DNA from: Beroe ovata
Taxonomy: Eukaryota; Ctenophora; Nuda; Beroida; Beroidae
Assembly: GCA_946803715.1 (NCBI GenBank)
Contig: CAMPET010000507.1
Coordinates: 3,148 to 15,122, forward strand
Direction: 5' to 3'
Length of the DNA: 11,975 bases
A program made the translations under genes and the position numbers. The first letter of the stretch is position 1. Each line of letters opens with the position of its first letter. Under the pieces are notes generated by a model, which searched no databases, was not told the origin of the DNA, and worked only from the letters and a program-made list of their open reading frames with translations. Shown one piece after another: positions 1-7,544 of the stretch.

Positions 1-1186
1 CAGATTTTTGCGCTGTCTGAACCATTGGAACAGTTTTCTGCCTGTTCCTTCGTTCCTGGCGCACTAAAAAACTCATATGCCTGTCTGCTTTGCACAGATC
101 TGGATTAATCCAGATTTCAGTGTCTTCTACATGGTATCCCCGGCCATAGTCATGCCAGTATCTAGCAGTTTCTTCTTGCTTGAACACAACAATCAGTGAC
201 CTTGGCAAAGTGACACCATCTTTATTCTTAACAATTGCACCAGTCCTGAAACAAGTCCTGATGTCATTGAAGTCCATTGCTAAGTTTTTGCATAAAAACT
301 TCATGTCTTGCTCCTTTCTTTCTTTGCCAGTTATGGAAGGTTGGGGTTCAGGGACTTTATTGATAATGACATTAAACTTCCTACGTTCTCGCTCAAGTTG
401 ATCATTATCCATTTTCCTGCAGACCTCCCCAATAACAACAGTAGAAGCAGTTGCTTCTTTCACATCCTCTATAATCTTCTTTTGAACCTCTTTGGTATTC
501 CCAACTGTGACTTCTGCAAAGGTTTTTACAGATTGATTTGTTTTCTTGGCAACTTCTTCAACTAATCCCTTGGTGGCATTTCTTACAGCTTCTTGTGTAG
601 CTGACACAACCAAATCTTTCATAGTGGATGAGCATGCAATCTTCACTTCCTCGTGAATCATTGATCGAAGATCTTCATTCCTAGTACTGTCAGTCTCATG
701 AGCAAAAGTAGGCTTGAAGCATTTATAACATTTCCAACTGAAAATTTGCTCAACACCATCTTGTTTAAGACCACTTAATCCAACACAATCACAGTGATAG
801 CACTGATCACATGATACACATGTTATTCGAGATGAGCCTCGCCAAACCTTTAGACATGGGCAATGGTCCTTAGATCCAACAATCTTCTTGACGCCTGGTG
901 ATTTGGATGAAGGGGACCTATTCCCATATGATTTTCTGAATTTTCTCTTCAGGGAGGAAGGCTCAGAGAAAGTATCATCCCATTTTTCAACATCAGTTTG
1001 AAATCCAAATTTGTCATTTCTTGTACCATCACTTACTGAAATAGAAGGTTTGAGAAAACGTGGGTCATTTTCAGTGAGAACTAATGAGTCTTTAGGGTGA
1101 GTTGGAAGTGAGCCAGTGACAGGATCAACACTTGAGACAGTGGATGAGGGTGTTGGTGATTCTTGAGGTGAGTGAATGCTGGACAT
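1..1186 (-). CDS. Non-LTR retrotransposon (LINE) ORF1 protein with PHD finger, 3' end outside window
   Basis: I read an uninterrupted minus-strand frame of 395 codons from the ATG at 1186-1184 to the window edge. An in-frame TGA lies just upstream (1192-1190), so this ATG is the first possible start, and its -3 base is G. Residues 1-105 are Ser/Pro/Lys-rich and probably disordered. Residues 109-156 form a Cys4-His-Cys3 PHD finger (C109, C111, C123, C126, H131, C134, C153, C156, with W151 before the last pair). Residues about 165-265 are Lys/Glu/Val-rich and probably helical or coiled coil. Residues about 266-345 start with ERERRKFNVIINKVPEP and resemble the RRM-like region of LINE ORF1 proteins. 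Residues 346-384 (WINPDLCKADR, then LVRQERRNRQ) resemble the ORF1 C-terminal domain. ORF1 proteins are known to bind element RNA and act as chaperones; the PHD finger may bind chromatin. ORF2 should lie beyond the left edge. No stop or frameshift is seen, which suggests a young copy. A host gene derived from an ORF1 is possible but less likely. Confidence 0.85.
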   Translation of the reverse strand, partial: MSSIHSPQESPTPSSTVSSVDPVTGSLPTHPKDSLVLTENDPRFLKPSISVSDGTRNDKFGFQTDVEKWDDTFSEPSSLKRKFRKSYGNRSPSSKSPGVKKIVGSKDHCPCLKVWRGSSRITCVSCDQCYHCDCVGLSGLKQDGVEQIFSWKCYKCFKPTFAHETDSTRNEDLRSMIHEEVKIACSSTMKDLVVSATQEAVRNATKGLVEEVAKKTNQSVKTFAEVTVGNTKEVQKKIIEDVKEATASTVVIGEVCRKMDNDQLERERRKFNVIINKVPEPQPSITGKERKEQDMKFLCKNLAMDFNDIRTCFRTGAIVKNKDGVTLPRSLIVVFKQEETARYWHDYGRGYHVEDTEIWINPDLCKADRHMSFLVRQERRNRQKTVPMVQTAQKS

Positions 1187-1339
1187 CTCTCAAATTGACG
1201 TGAAATGTTGACGTAATACTCAATTAAACTCAGGTCAGAGCAGACAAAATTTGAAAAATTCTGAACAGGTTGTAGGGTTTTTCCATATCCCTACTGTCGC
1301 GTCGGCGCCGGATGTTATATGTCCACTTGCACTGCTTCT

Positions 1340-1365
1340 TGCGCGCGGCGATGAAGGCGCGCGCA
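1340..1365. repeat. CG-rich inverted repeat, 8-bp arms
   Basis: TGCGCGCG at 1340-1347 is the exact reverse complement of CGCGCGCA at 1358-1365, with a 10-nt spacer. It lies in the presumed LINE leader. The same TGCGCGC/GCGCGCA arms recur at 7525-7544. Confidence 0.7.
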
Positions 1366-1545
1366 GGAAACAGTGAACAGATGACATCCGGCAAATAAAA
1401 TATTTTAGTGTTCTTTACGAAAACAATATATTGCAACGCAACATTGCATTATTGGAATTGATAGACGATGCCATGTTTTTCTCACATCATTTACTTTAGA
1501 ATCTTGTCGATCGATGATAGACCTTGTAGGCTGTCGAGAATTTCG

Positions 1546-1561
1546 TTGCGCGCGCGCGCAA
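1546..1561. repeat. Perfect 16-bp palindrome of alternating CG
   Basis: TTGCGCGCGCGCGCAA reads the same on both strands. It is alternating purine-pyrimidine, a composition known to favour Z-DNA, and sits directly before a tandem 15-mer. Confidence 0.8.
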
Positions 1562-1589
1562 ACTTATTCGCGGCAAACTTATTCGCGGC
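1560..1589. repeat. Tandem 15-bp duplication
   Basis: AAACTTATTCGCGGC occurs twice without a gap, at 1560-1574 and 1575-1589, and is exact in both copies. It abuts the 16-bp CG palindrome. Confidence 0.85.
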
Positions 1590-1896
1590 TTGCATCAGCA
1601 GTCTGGCATCGCCCGACAATTAGAATCAAGAACGCACAGATGCTGTGAACAACAAAATCCTATTCGGTTCTGGAACAAATTTATATCATTTTGGAAATTA
1701 CTTTTTCTTACTTATTCTGTTTGCTTCCAATTTTCTCTGGGAGCGGTTATCATTACATTTAATCCCTGGTTCCAGGTCAAATACCTGATTTATTCATTTA
1801 AATTTTCAGCTGTAGGAACCACATAGCAGCATCTTCAGCAACATCATTACATAAATGCGTGTGTACAATAATATACAACCATAAATGACCTAGGTA

Positions 1897-2493
1897 ATGA
1901 GAGTTTCATCTTCTGGAATCTTGAATGAAATGAGGAGTGTCCCTTGCCGCAATGGGGCAGGATGCAGGTTTTTGAGACAAGGCTTCTGTATATTTTATCA
2001 CCCTTCAATTCAAGGAAACAATTATATCTATCATGACAGAAATAATTATCTCAATAGTCATACTAGTCATAATAGACAACCAAATGACATGGTCAATTAT
2101 GGTCATAATTACAATGAGGGACTATTCATGTTTACAGCTCATCAACAAGAAAACAAACAAATCAGAAGGGAAGTCAGTCAAAATGTGAATAATCAAAGAC
2201 ATAAAAAGAATAATAGAAATCGCAGACGAAGACTGAATGCTCGAAGAGCTGCTCAAAGCTTTTCAGACACACAAGTTATCCCTAAGCATGATTCAACAAA
2301 TACCCAAGATTTTAAACTAATACAATCCAGCTATGAAAAGCAGGAATTAGACACCGAAATCCATATTGATGCTCTTAACTGCCCAATTGGCATGGAGGTT
2401 TGTGTGAATCACCTATTACTGTTTAACTGTGTTCAGCCTATCATTGACTTCATATTTCAAGTAGGGGAATTACGGGGGATATGGCATACCTAG
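1897..2493 (+). CDS. CCCH zinc-finger ORF with basic region, function unknown
   Basis: This is a 198-codon plus-strand ORF. An in-frame TAG lies two codons before the ATG (TAG GTA ATG), so translation starts at 1897 or at the second Met (codon 12, 1930). Residues 17-35 form one CCCH zinc finger of spacing C-x5-C-x7-C-x3-H (C17, C23, C31, H35) within VPCRNGAGCRFLRQGFCIFYH-type sequence; such fingers usually bind single-stranded RNA. Residues 36-85 are Asn/His/Tyr-rich. Residues 101-117 are strongly basic (RHKKNNRNRRRRLNARR), suitable for nucleic-acid contact or nuclear import. From about residue 167 the sequence turns hydrophobic and less convincing, and GAG|GTTTGT at 2395-2403 is a possible splice donor, so the true exon may end at 2397. 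Single CCCH fingers followed by a basic tail also occur in retroelement-linked proteins, so this may be a retrotransposon ORF rather than a host gene. No reverse transcriptase or endonuclease motif follows. Confidence 0.55.
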   Translation: MRVSSSGILNEMRSVPCRNGAGCRFLRQGFCIFYHPSIQGNNYIYHDRNNYLNSHTSHNRQPNDMVNYGHNYNEGLFMFTAHQQENKQIRREVSQNVNNQRHKKNNRNRRRRLNARRAAQSFSDTQVIPKHDSTNTQDFKLIQSSYEKQELDTEIHIDALNCPIGMEVCVNHLLLFNCVQPIIDFIFQVGELRGIWHT

Positions 2494-3024
2494 ATTCAAC
2501 GACATTTCATGATCAGATCTTGTCCATTTGGGTCGATTTTTCGTTATACTATGGTTATTTGCGATGTTTTGAACATGATTAAGCAAGATTTTTGGGAAGC
2601 TGATGAGTGGTGGAGCAGAAAAGCAGGTATACCATTTCACCTGTAAAAATAGCAATTTCAAAATTTTTTGGTGGAATGGTACACACAAAGTTTGGGGAAA
2701 CGGCATATGCCATTGGACCAAAAACCAAGGGTGCCAAATGACCAAACAATTCAAATTGTGAGGATGATAAGTTAGATGGGCCAATGTTCCATAAATGGGG
2801 ATGCAATTGTTATGGAGTCTCTTTACCCATTATTTAGAACAATGTTTAGTGGGCACATGATCAAAATATTGGCTGAAAGCATGCATCCTCGAATTTGAAG
2901 ACATATCCGAATTTAGACATCTGGTCAGAATGATTTTGGATTTATTGAGTGTCCAGTAGAAACTTTGAATTTGCAAGCATGCTTCTTTGGCGACCCGATC
3001 GTTGCAAAGCTATATAGATGATTT
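2494..3024. other. Non-coding stretch, no feature recognised
   Basis: Short overlapping minus-strand frames here (2470-2806) have low-complexity composition and no motif I recognise. I see no RNA gene, clear repeat or promoter. It probably separates the CCCH ORF from the hAT-like fragment. Confidence 0.5.
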
Positions 3025-3461
3025 AATGTGATTTNAACTGGATGGAGGAAGGGGTTCCTGTCACAACTGACAGCCGTTTGATACCCTCTTTCAGTGCCTG
3101 GCAGGTGATAACCCAGAGTTATATCTTTCTTCTGCAGGGTCAATGACAATCTGGATAAGAACTCCATCAACCCAGAGAGAAACTGGAGGGAGAGCCTCGT
3201 GGCTGGATCTTTCATGTCCCTCAGTAATCCATCAGCCTTTGCCTGCCTTTCCTCATCCAGTTTTCCCCCAGTTATGACCCTCTCCCATATAGCCAAACTG
3301 GTCCAGTACACCCTGAGAAGGTTGCGGATATGGGATACAAATTCCATATCCTTCATGAGTGGTGGTGTCTTCCCCTCCTTCTGCAGGCATTTGATGCCGT
3401 GATACACCAGTTCAAGGAGGTTTTTCTCTATGTCATAACAATGGAATATATAGAAGTGGAG
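3025..3461 (-). pseudogene. hAT-like / ZNF862-like transposase-derived fragment with frameshift
   Basis: The minus-strand frame is open from 3461 (in-frame TAA at 3464-3462) and includes a Met at 3407. The convincing part runs from about 3455 to 3115: DIEKNLLELVYHG, then WTSLAIWERVITGG, then a charged KADGLLRDMK stretch, then LSLQFLSGLMEFLSRLSLTL followed by QKKDITL. This Leu-rich series with a terminal LSL-x-LQKKD is the pattern I associate with the region after the catalytic core in hAT-derived host proteins of the ZNF862/KIAA1586 kind. At the GGG run (3114-3112) the expected reading continues one base out of frame, as VITCQALKEGIKRLSVV, until TAA near 3025. That implies a single-base insertion, an assembly error, or decay. 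No N-terminal zinc finger, catalytic core or terminal inverted repeats are seen, so this is a partial copy. A splice acceptor ending ATGACATAG near 3434 could instead make it one exon of a host gene. The family call rests on pattern, not on an alignment. Confidence 0.45.
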
Positions 3462-3470
3462 TTATTGATA

Positions 3471-3483
3471 GTCGAAATTCGAC
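3471..3483. repeat. Short palindrome GTCGAA-A-TTCGAC
   Basis: Six-bp perfect arms are separated by one base, just outside the 5' side of the hAT-like fragment. It may mark an element edge, but no matching copy is seen on the other side. Confidence 0.5.
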
Positions 3484-4010
3484 GAATCCGTAAAAACATA
3501 TAGTAGGGTCTGGCAAGCGCCGCAGCTTTTCGCGCGTTACATAAACGCACAAAGCTCACCCTCTCACTTGCCCGTCTTCTTCACAGTCTCTAGCCCTCTT
3601 TAAATCTTTTGCCCTTTTGAGATGGTTGGGGGAAACAGTGTGTTGCCGTAACTCGTACAACATTTTCCCCCACTTTTTTGAACAAGAATTACGCCCGTTA
3701 TTCCCGACAGGCGGGCGTTATATTTCCACCCAGCCTTTAAAAGCAATCAGGGCAAAATTTAAATTTCAAGGTCTGGCTAATTTGTAATTGGGCCGCATTG
3801 CCAATTGCGCGATCTTTTTGCCTTATTTCAACGGTCAATCTACGACGCCGCGCATTTCATAAAATTGGTCATTTAGTTAAAAATTTTATTTTGCGATTGC
3901 GCGCATGCAATTGCGTGCGGAGTGGTTTCTATTACAACACTTTGAAATGATCGCGCGCGCACAAAACCATTTATAATTAACTCGTAAAACTTAATAGCTC
4001 CGACCCGCGT
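3484..4010. other. Non-coding, inverted-repeat and CG-patch-rich stretch
   Basis: No coding frame is supported. Visible structure includes ACGCCCG at 3691-3697 facing CGGGCGT at 3712-3718, ATTGC facing GCAAT around GCGCAT at 3896-3911, and the CG run TCGCGCGCGC ending at 3960. The GCGCATGC word at 3901-3908 resembles part of an NRF1-type site. The density of CG words upstream of the TATA box at 4015 fits an upstream promoter region, but that is inference. Confidence 0.4.
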
Positions 4011-4014
4011 GTTT

Positions 4015-4020
4015 TATAAA
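4015..4020 (+). promoter_or_regulatory. Candidate TATA box
   Basis: TATAAA lies in GTGTTTTATAAAGGAGGG after a CG-rich stretch. About 25-30 bases downstream the sequence becomes C-rich with few G bases (4048-4100), as is common in 5' leaders. The first downstream ATG (4102) is followed after two codons by TAG, so no protein starts cleanly there. Alternatively CTTATGCCTTTTTAG ending at 4112, with CTAAC at 4091-4095, could be a branch point and splice acceptor. Confidence 0.3.
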
Positions 4021-4112
4021 GGAGGGACCACCGCAGTCCGCAGACGACCATCCTACCAACCCCACTATCTTCACCAAAATCTCCAAATTCCTAACCACCT
4101 TATGCCTTTTTA

Positions 4113-4214
4113 GGCCGCTTCGCGGCCAGGCTGGGTGGAAAAAATGNTGTGGGTACTATGCAACATGCTCCCGGAGATGCCGCTTCCCGGCGTCTCCGGG
4201 GCCTACGGCCCCGG
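4113..4214. repeat. Cluster of three GC-rich perfect or near-perfect stem-loops
   Basis: Stem 1 is GGCCGC (4113-4118), loop TTC, GCGGCC (4122-4127). Stem 2 pairs 4170-4182 with 4188-4200 over 13 bp with one G-T wobble and a 5-nt loop. Stem 3 is CCGGGGCC (4196-4203), loop TAC, GGCCCCGG (4207-4214). Stems 2 and 3 share 4196-4200, so they exclude each other. Composition changes abruptly from the AT-rich flanks. All three plus-strand frames stay open across most of the region; one has ATG 4158 and stop 4326-4328 (56 codons, including SRRLRGLRPRQQ). I do not recognise any of these peptides. It could be an element end, a structured RNA or chance GC palindromes. Confidence 0.6.
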
Positions 4215-4333
4215 CAGCAAATTGGAACTCCTTCGAATTTATTCGCAGCATTTCAAAACATATCGGCCCTGGGTCAAGCTTTACACCAACTGTTCATTGA
4301 CGACTCTCTAATGTGTATTACAACCTAAGCCAT

Positions 4334-4357
4334 ACAGTGTTTCTGATTACTCTGTCA
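4334..4357. repeat. 24-bp dispersed repeat, copy 1
   Basis: The sequence from ACAGTGTTTCTGATTAC to CTGTCA matches 5823-5846 at 22 of 24 positions by eye. ACAG and CTGT at its ends are inverted. Confidence 0.6.
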
Positions 4358-4592
4358 GGGCCAATGTTACTCTTATCATTCATCAGTTCTCCAGCACCCT
4401 TTTATTGTAAAAAGCTAGCGATTTAAATGATTCACTTGATGAATTTTACAACAAATCTTCTCTACACTAATCTATGATGCTAAGATATTTTAACCAATAG
4501 GTTCTATATCAACCCACGTGTCTCACTGCCTTCATGTTAAACTTATTTTGAATAATTACATTATTGTGTATGTTTTTACAAGGTATCTATTT

Positions 4593-4617
4593 GGGAATTC
4601 CGAACATTGGGAATTCC
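4593..4617. promoter_or_regulatory. Two kB-like words GGGAATTCC, 16 bp apart
   Basis: GGGAATTCC occurs at 4593-4601 and 4609-4617. The word fits Rel/NF-kB family half-site rules (GGG-A/T-rich-CC). No gene start is seen nearby, so function is unproven. Confidence 0.25.
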
Positions 4618-4636
4618 GGGTGGGCACCGATAGAAA

Positions 4637-4670
4637 AGTCCCATTTCAATCAGAGTCCCATTTCAATCAG
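4637..4670. repeat. Exact 17-bp tandem duplication
   Basis: AGTCCCATTTCAATCAG is repeated head-to-tail at 4637-4653 and 4654-4670 with no differences, suggesting a recent slippage event. Confidence 0.85.
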
Positions 4671-4684
4671 CAGAATTATAGGTA

Positions 4685-4692
4685 TGACGTCA
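4685..4692. promoter_or_regulatory. Palindromic CRE word TGACGTCA
   Basis: This is a full CREB/ATF consensus palindrome. It lies 68 bp after the second kB-like word. A clustered enhancer is conceivable, but no transcript is evident nearby. Confidence 0.3.
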
Positions 4693-5822
4693 GCAGTGAT
4701 ATTACCAATCAGACTGGTTTATCTGCTGTTGGTGTCAGTAGATGGTATGTAGATAGTGTCTACATAACAACTGTCTACACTATATGTAAATTGTTTTCTT
4801 TCTTGATGCCCTGCTGCCTTTTCCGAGCAGGACTACAAAATATAAGTTGATTTTTTCTTGATGTTGTGCTGCTCTTTACCGAAGAGTCTTTTTTCTGGCT
4901 TAAGAGGTCACCACATAACAGTGCACCATTCTGGTGTCTGTAGGAGTGTAGGAGATCACATCTAACTGTTCCGCTATGTGAGTATGCTACTATCTCATAA
5001 TTTTACTAATGTGCTTTAACCACTGGAAGCAACGGTTTGTACCGTATTTGTCAATTTATTCTTATTACTCAATCAATCCAGCCCTTATGGTTTTCTTTAT
5101 TTAGATGCACCATTCTTTTAATTATACTTCTCTTTAGAAAAAGATATTATGATGTCCGACGAGTTCTTGATAACTACGCGATGTTGATGGATTGCCTATG
5201 ACCCAATTCAGCAGTCTCATCTTACTCTTCAGTTGTTAATGCGTGTCTTGTCTTACCTCTGTCCTCGTTTAACTTTTGGTTTACAGAATAGTTTGTTCAG
5301 TGCTGTGTGTCCAGAACAGTGATTTCTTTTCGGAACAGGTCACTACAAGCACTGTTCAATACGTGCAGATGATTCCTTTGATGTCGAGGTATTCCTGCCA
5401 ATTCGACAGTGAACACAGACATGCAAATCTCTCTGCTGCTGAACAAGTCAGGACCCTAGTTGTAAGGATAGTAGTTAAACAAGATAAGACTTATTCATGA
5501 ACAATTCGTTCATGATACTTTATAGTCAGAGTATCCCTATCGTAGCTACACCCTGTACTTGCCTCAATGTGGTGATTATCATTTCTATCCTAGTATGGAG
5601 CTATGGACTCGACGGATAAGGAAAATCTCAATAAACAAGGGGTTCCTGAATTCTGGAGGGAGCTGACGGTTGACGGTTCACTTTGGGGCTTAGGTTTCGT
5701 TCATTTCTATTCCAAGGTGTTTTTAACAATACTGTAACAAAGCTCTTCACAGACTTGAGAACTCTTTCACTGTCGCCCAACATTAAGATTGTTAATCTTA
5801 TGAGTGTTAATAGCATCTACAC

Positions 5823-5846
5823 ACAGTATTTCTGATTACACTGTCA
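5823..5846. repeat. 24-bp dispersed repeat, copy 2
   Basis: This is the partner of 4334-4357, differing at two positions, in the same orientation. Here ACAGT and ACTGT form 5-bp inverted ends. Two further weak matches follow in the same order (4752-4763 with 5935-5946; 4786-4803 with 6027-6044), hinting at an old repeat family. Confidence 0.6.
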
Positions 5847-6174
5847 ATAATTACCTATTTCATCACCCGAGATGATATTGTATTCGTCTTGTGGTTCTCA
5901 AAATGTGGTTCTACTTGTGCAATGCCAGGATGTCGATAGTGTGTACGCTGATACACACAATCCTCATGCAAGAATGTATTCTTCGTATACCAGGAATGCG
6001 GTTTTCAGTGAATATAATAGGTTTGGGTAAACTGTTTTCTTTCTATGTTATCAACAATCCACAATTGATCAAAAGTATCAACGAAGTAAACTCACTTTTG
6101 CGACGATTACCAATTTTGATTACCAATTGAATATTTTGAACGGTGTATTACAATACATTGCGAGATGTTAGCTT

Positions 6175-6219
6175 GATGATTAATAATAAACTGATGATTA
6201 GTTTGATGATTATTAAACT
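6175..6219. repeat. GATGATTA triplet repeat with AAACT/AGTTT inversions
   Basis: GATGATTA occurs at 6175-6182, 6193-6200 and 6205-6212. AAACT (6188-6192), AGTTT (6200-6204) and AAACT (6215-6219) alternate in orientation around them, so two alternative hairpins are possible. Confidence 0.55.
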
Positions 6220-7463
6220 GAGATAAAACCATGTATAAATCAAAATCATCTAACTACTGTTCTCTCTTATCTTGAAGAATGTACTGTTTCCAGGTGCAAA
6301 ATGAATCTGACTTCCTCCCTTCTAAATGCGAACATTCTTGCATAGAAATTATAACATGTGGATCTCTACCCTTGCTTCCTGTTCCGCACGATATAGATTC
6401 TCATAAGCGGTGATATATGGGTTATCGCAAGCTGTTAGTGTCTCTTGAATCATCTAATTATGGACATGATTCCCCATTTTAATCACCTTCGTTAGTGACA
6501 CGTGCATCTATGGTGTCAGAAGTGCTGTATCTTCAATCGGGTAGCTCTACTGATATTCACACAGCTTGTTGTTCGTGAGCCGCTATATCGTGTTGGTGGG
6601 TGCCAGTATCACGGATTTGAGTACCAGTGAGTCACGAGGGAACATTTTATTATAATGTTCGACTCATCTTTCTTGATTCAACCACTGTTAGCATCTTCAG
6701 TCCTCCTCAGTCTGATTGCGGCACAAAATTTTTGTTAAATATACCAATATACCTGTATTCTCCTTAGAAATAAATAAAATACGTTCGTTCCTAGTGTGAT
6801 GTTGATGACTTCCCTCTTTAGCTCAATGAAAGGGATGAAAACATTAAACAAAGGTTATCGCCTCAGATCACTCTTACTCTCTTATACCATAATCTTCATA
6901 CATTGATCAGCCTTACAAGTTACAACCAAACTATTTGGAATAGTACAAAATTCGCTTTCATCACATACAAAAACATCCTCTTCAATTGGGATGCCCATTG
7001 GGATATAAGTTATATCTCTGGTCGTGTATCGAAAGCAATTTTATTTGTTGCATCCAAAACAGCGAATGTTTGATTGTTTGAAGAAGCATTGTCAAATTCT
7101 GTTGGACGAGAAAAGTGTTGTCCAATTCCACAGATTCCCCTTGTGTAATAGTGCTGTCATCTTGAGTTCTCTAGTGTTTGATGTTACCTGAGAATGTAAT
7201 AGATAACAAAATGAATAAGTGAATATTAAAATAGGGTAGAGCTATCGAAACGTCTGAAGACTGTCCATGGTTTGAAGCTTTTTACAACATTTTTGTGGCC
7301 TCATGAAACCGATCATTGGCGACGTATCCGATGGGTAACTCACTCCATATCTCTTCCTGACTGTTCAATCCTATTCCATAGAAATCACTGGTATTTGCCG
7401 GTTACTTTTCGCAAGCCGGTACACTGACTGCTTGCTGTCCTACTGATTCCTCCAATTCTTCGT

Positions 7464-7484
7464 ACTTCGCGGAAGGCGCGAAGT
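7464..7484. repeat. Inverted repeat ACTTCGCG / CGCGAAGT
   Basis: Perfect 8-bp arms (7464-7471 and 7477-7484) flank a 5-nt loop GAAGG. Confidence 0.75.
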
Positions 7485-7524
7485 CATAATCTACGATTTA
7501 TTTTAAAATTTGTCAACTCAAACT

Positions 7525-7544
7525 TGCGCGCGAGGGTGCGCGCA
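7525..7544. repeat. Inverted repeat TGCGCGC / GCGCGCA
   Basis: Perfect 7-bp arms (7525-7531, 7538-7544) flank GAGGGT. The arms are the same as those at 1340-1365, about 6.2 kb away, and lie 40 bp after another CG hairpin. Confidence 0.75.

Larger units (their letters stand above)
1187..1896. promoter_or_regulatory. Spacer between head-to-head ORFs, probable LINE 5' leader
   Basis: This stretch separates the minus-strand ORF1 start (1186) from the plus-strand CCCH ORF start (1897). No gene is supported in it. A 68-codon minus-strand ORF at 1436-1230 would lie in the ORF1 leader; it resembles nothing I know and may be a chance upstream ORF. The first half holds sharp CG-rich islands (1340-1365, 1546-1589) in otherwise AT-rich DNA. 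I infer that the part next to 1186 is LINE 5' UTR, which in this class usually carries an internal promoter. The element's 5' boundary cannot be placed, because target-site duplications would require the 3' end outside the window. Confidence 0.4.

Noticed and set aside
180-565. Two plus-strand open frames (180-401 and 308-565)
   Set aside because: They lie antisense inside the continuous, domain-bearing minus-strand ORF1 frame and show no motif of their own.
1230-1436. 68-codon minus-strand ORF upstream of ORF1
   Set aside because: It has no recognisable domain and crosses a CG palindrome; at most it is a chance upstream ORF in the LINE leader.
2470-2806. Overlapping minus-strand ORFs of 104 and 75 codons
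   Set aside because: They overlap each other in different frames, have random-looking composition and no splice or domain support.
3199-3402. 67-codon plus-strand ORF
   Set aside because: It is the antisense shadow of the hAT-like minus-strand fragment, whose composition and Leu pattern are far more protein-like.
4113-4214. Viral hairpin terminus
   Set aside because: GC palindromes alone are not diagnostic; no replication or capsid protein motif lies on either side.
4518-6130. Several short ORFs (4518-4850, 5276-5500, 5628-5816, 5891-6130)
   Set aside because: No domains, no consistent splice sites, and base composition the same as the surrounding non-coding DNA.
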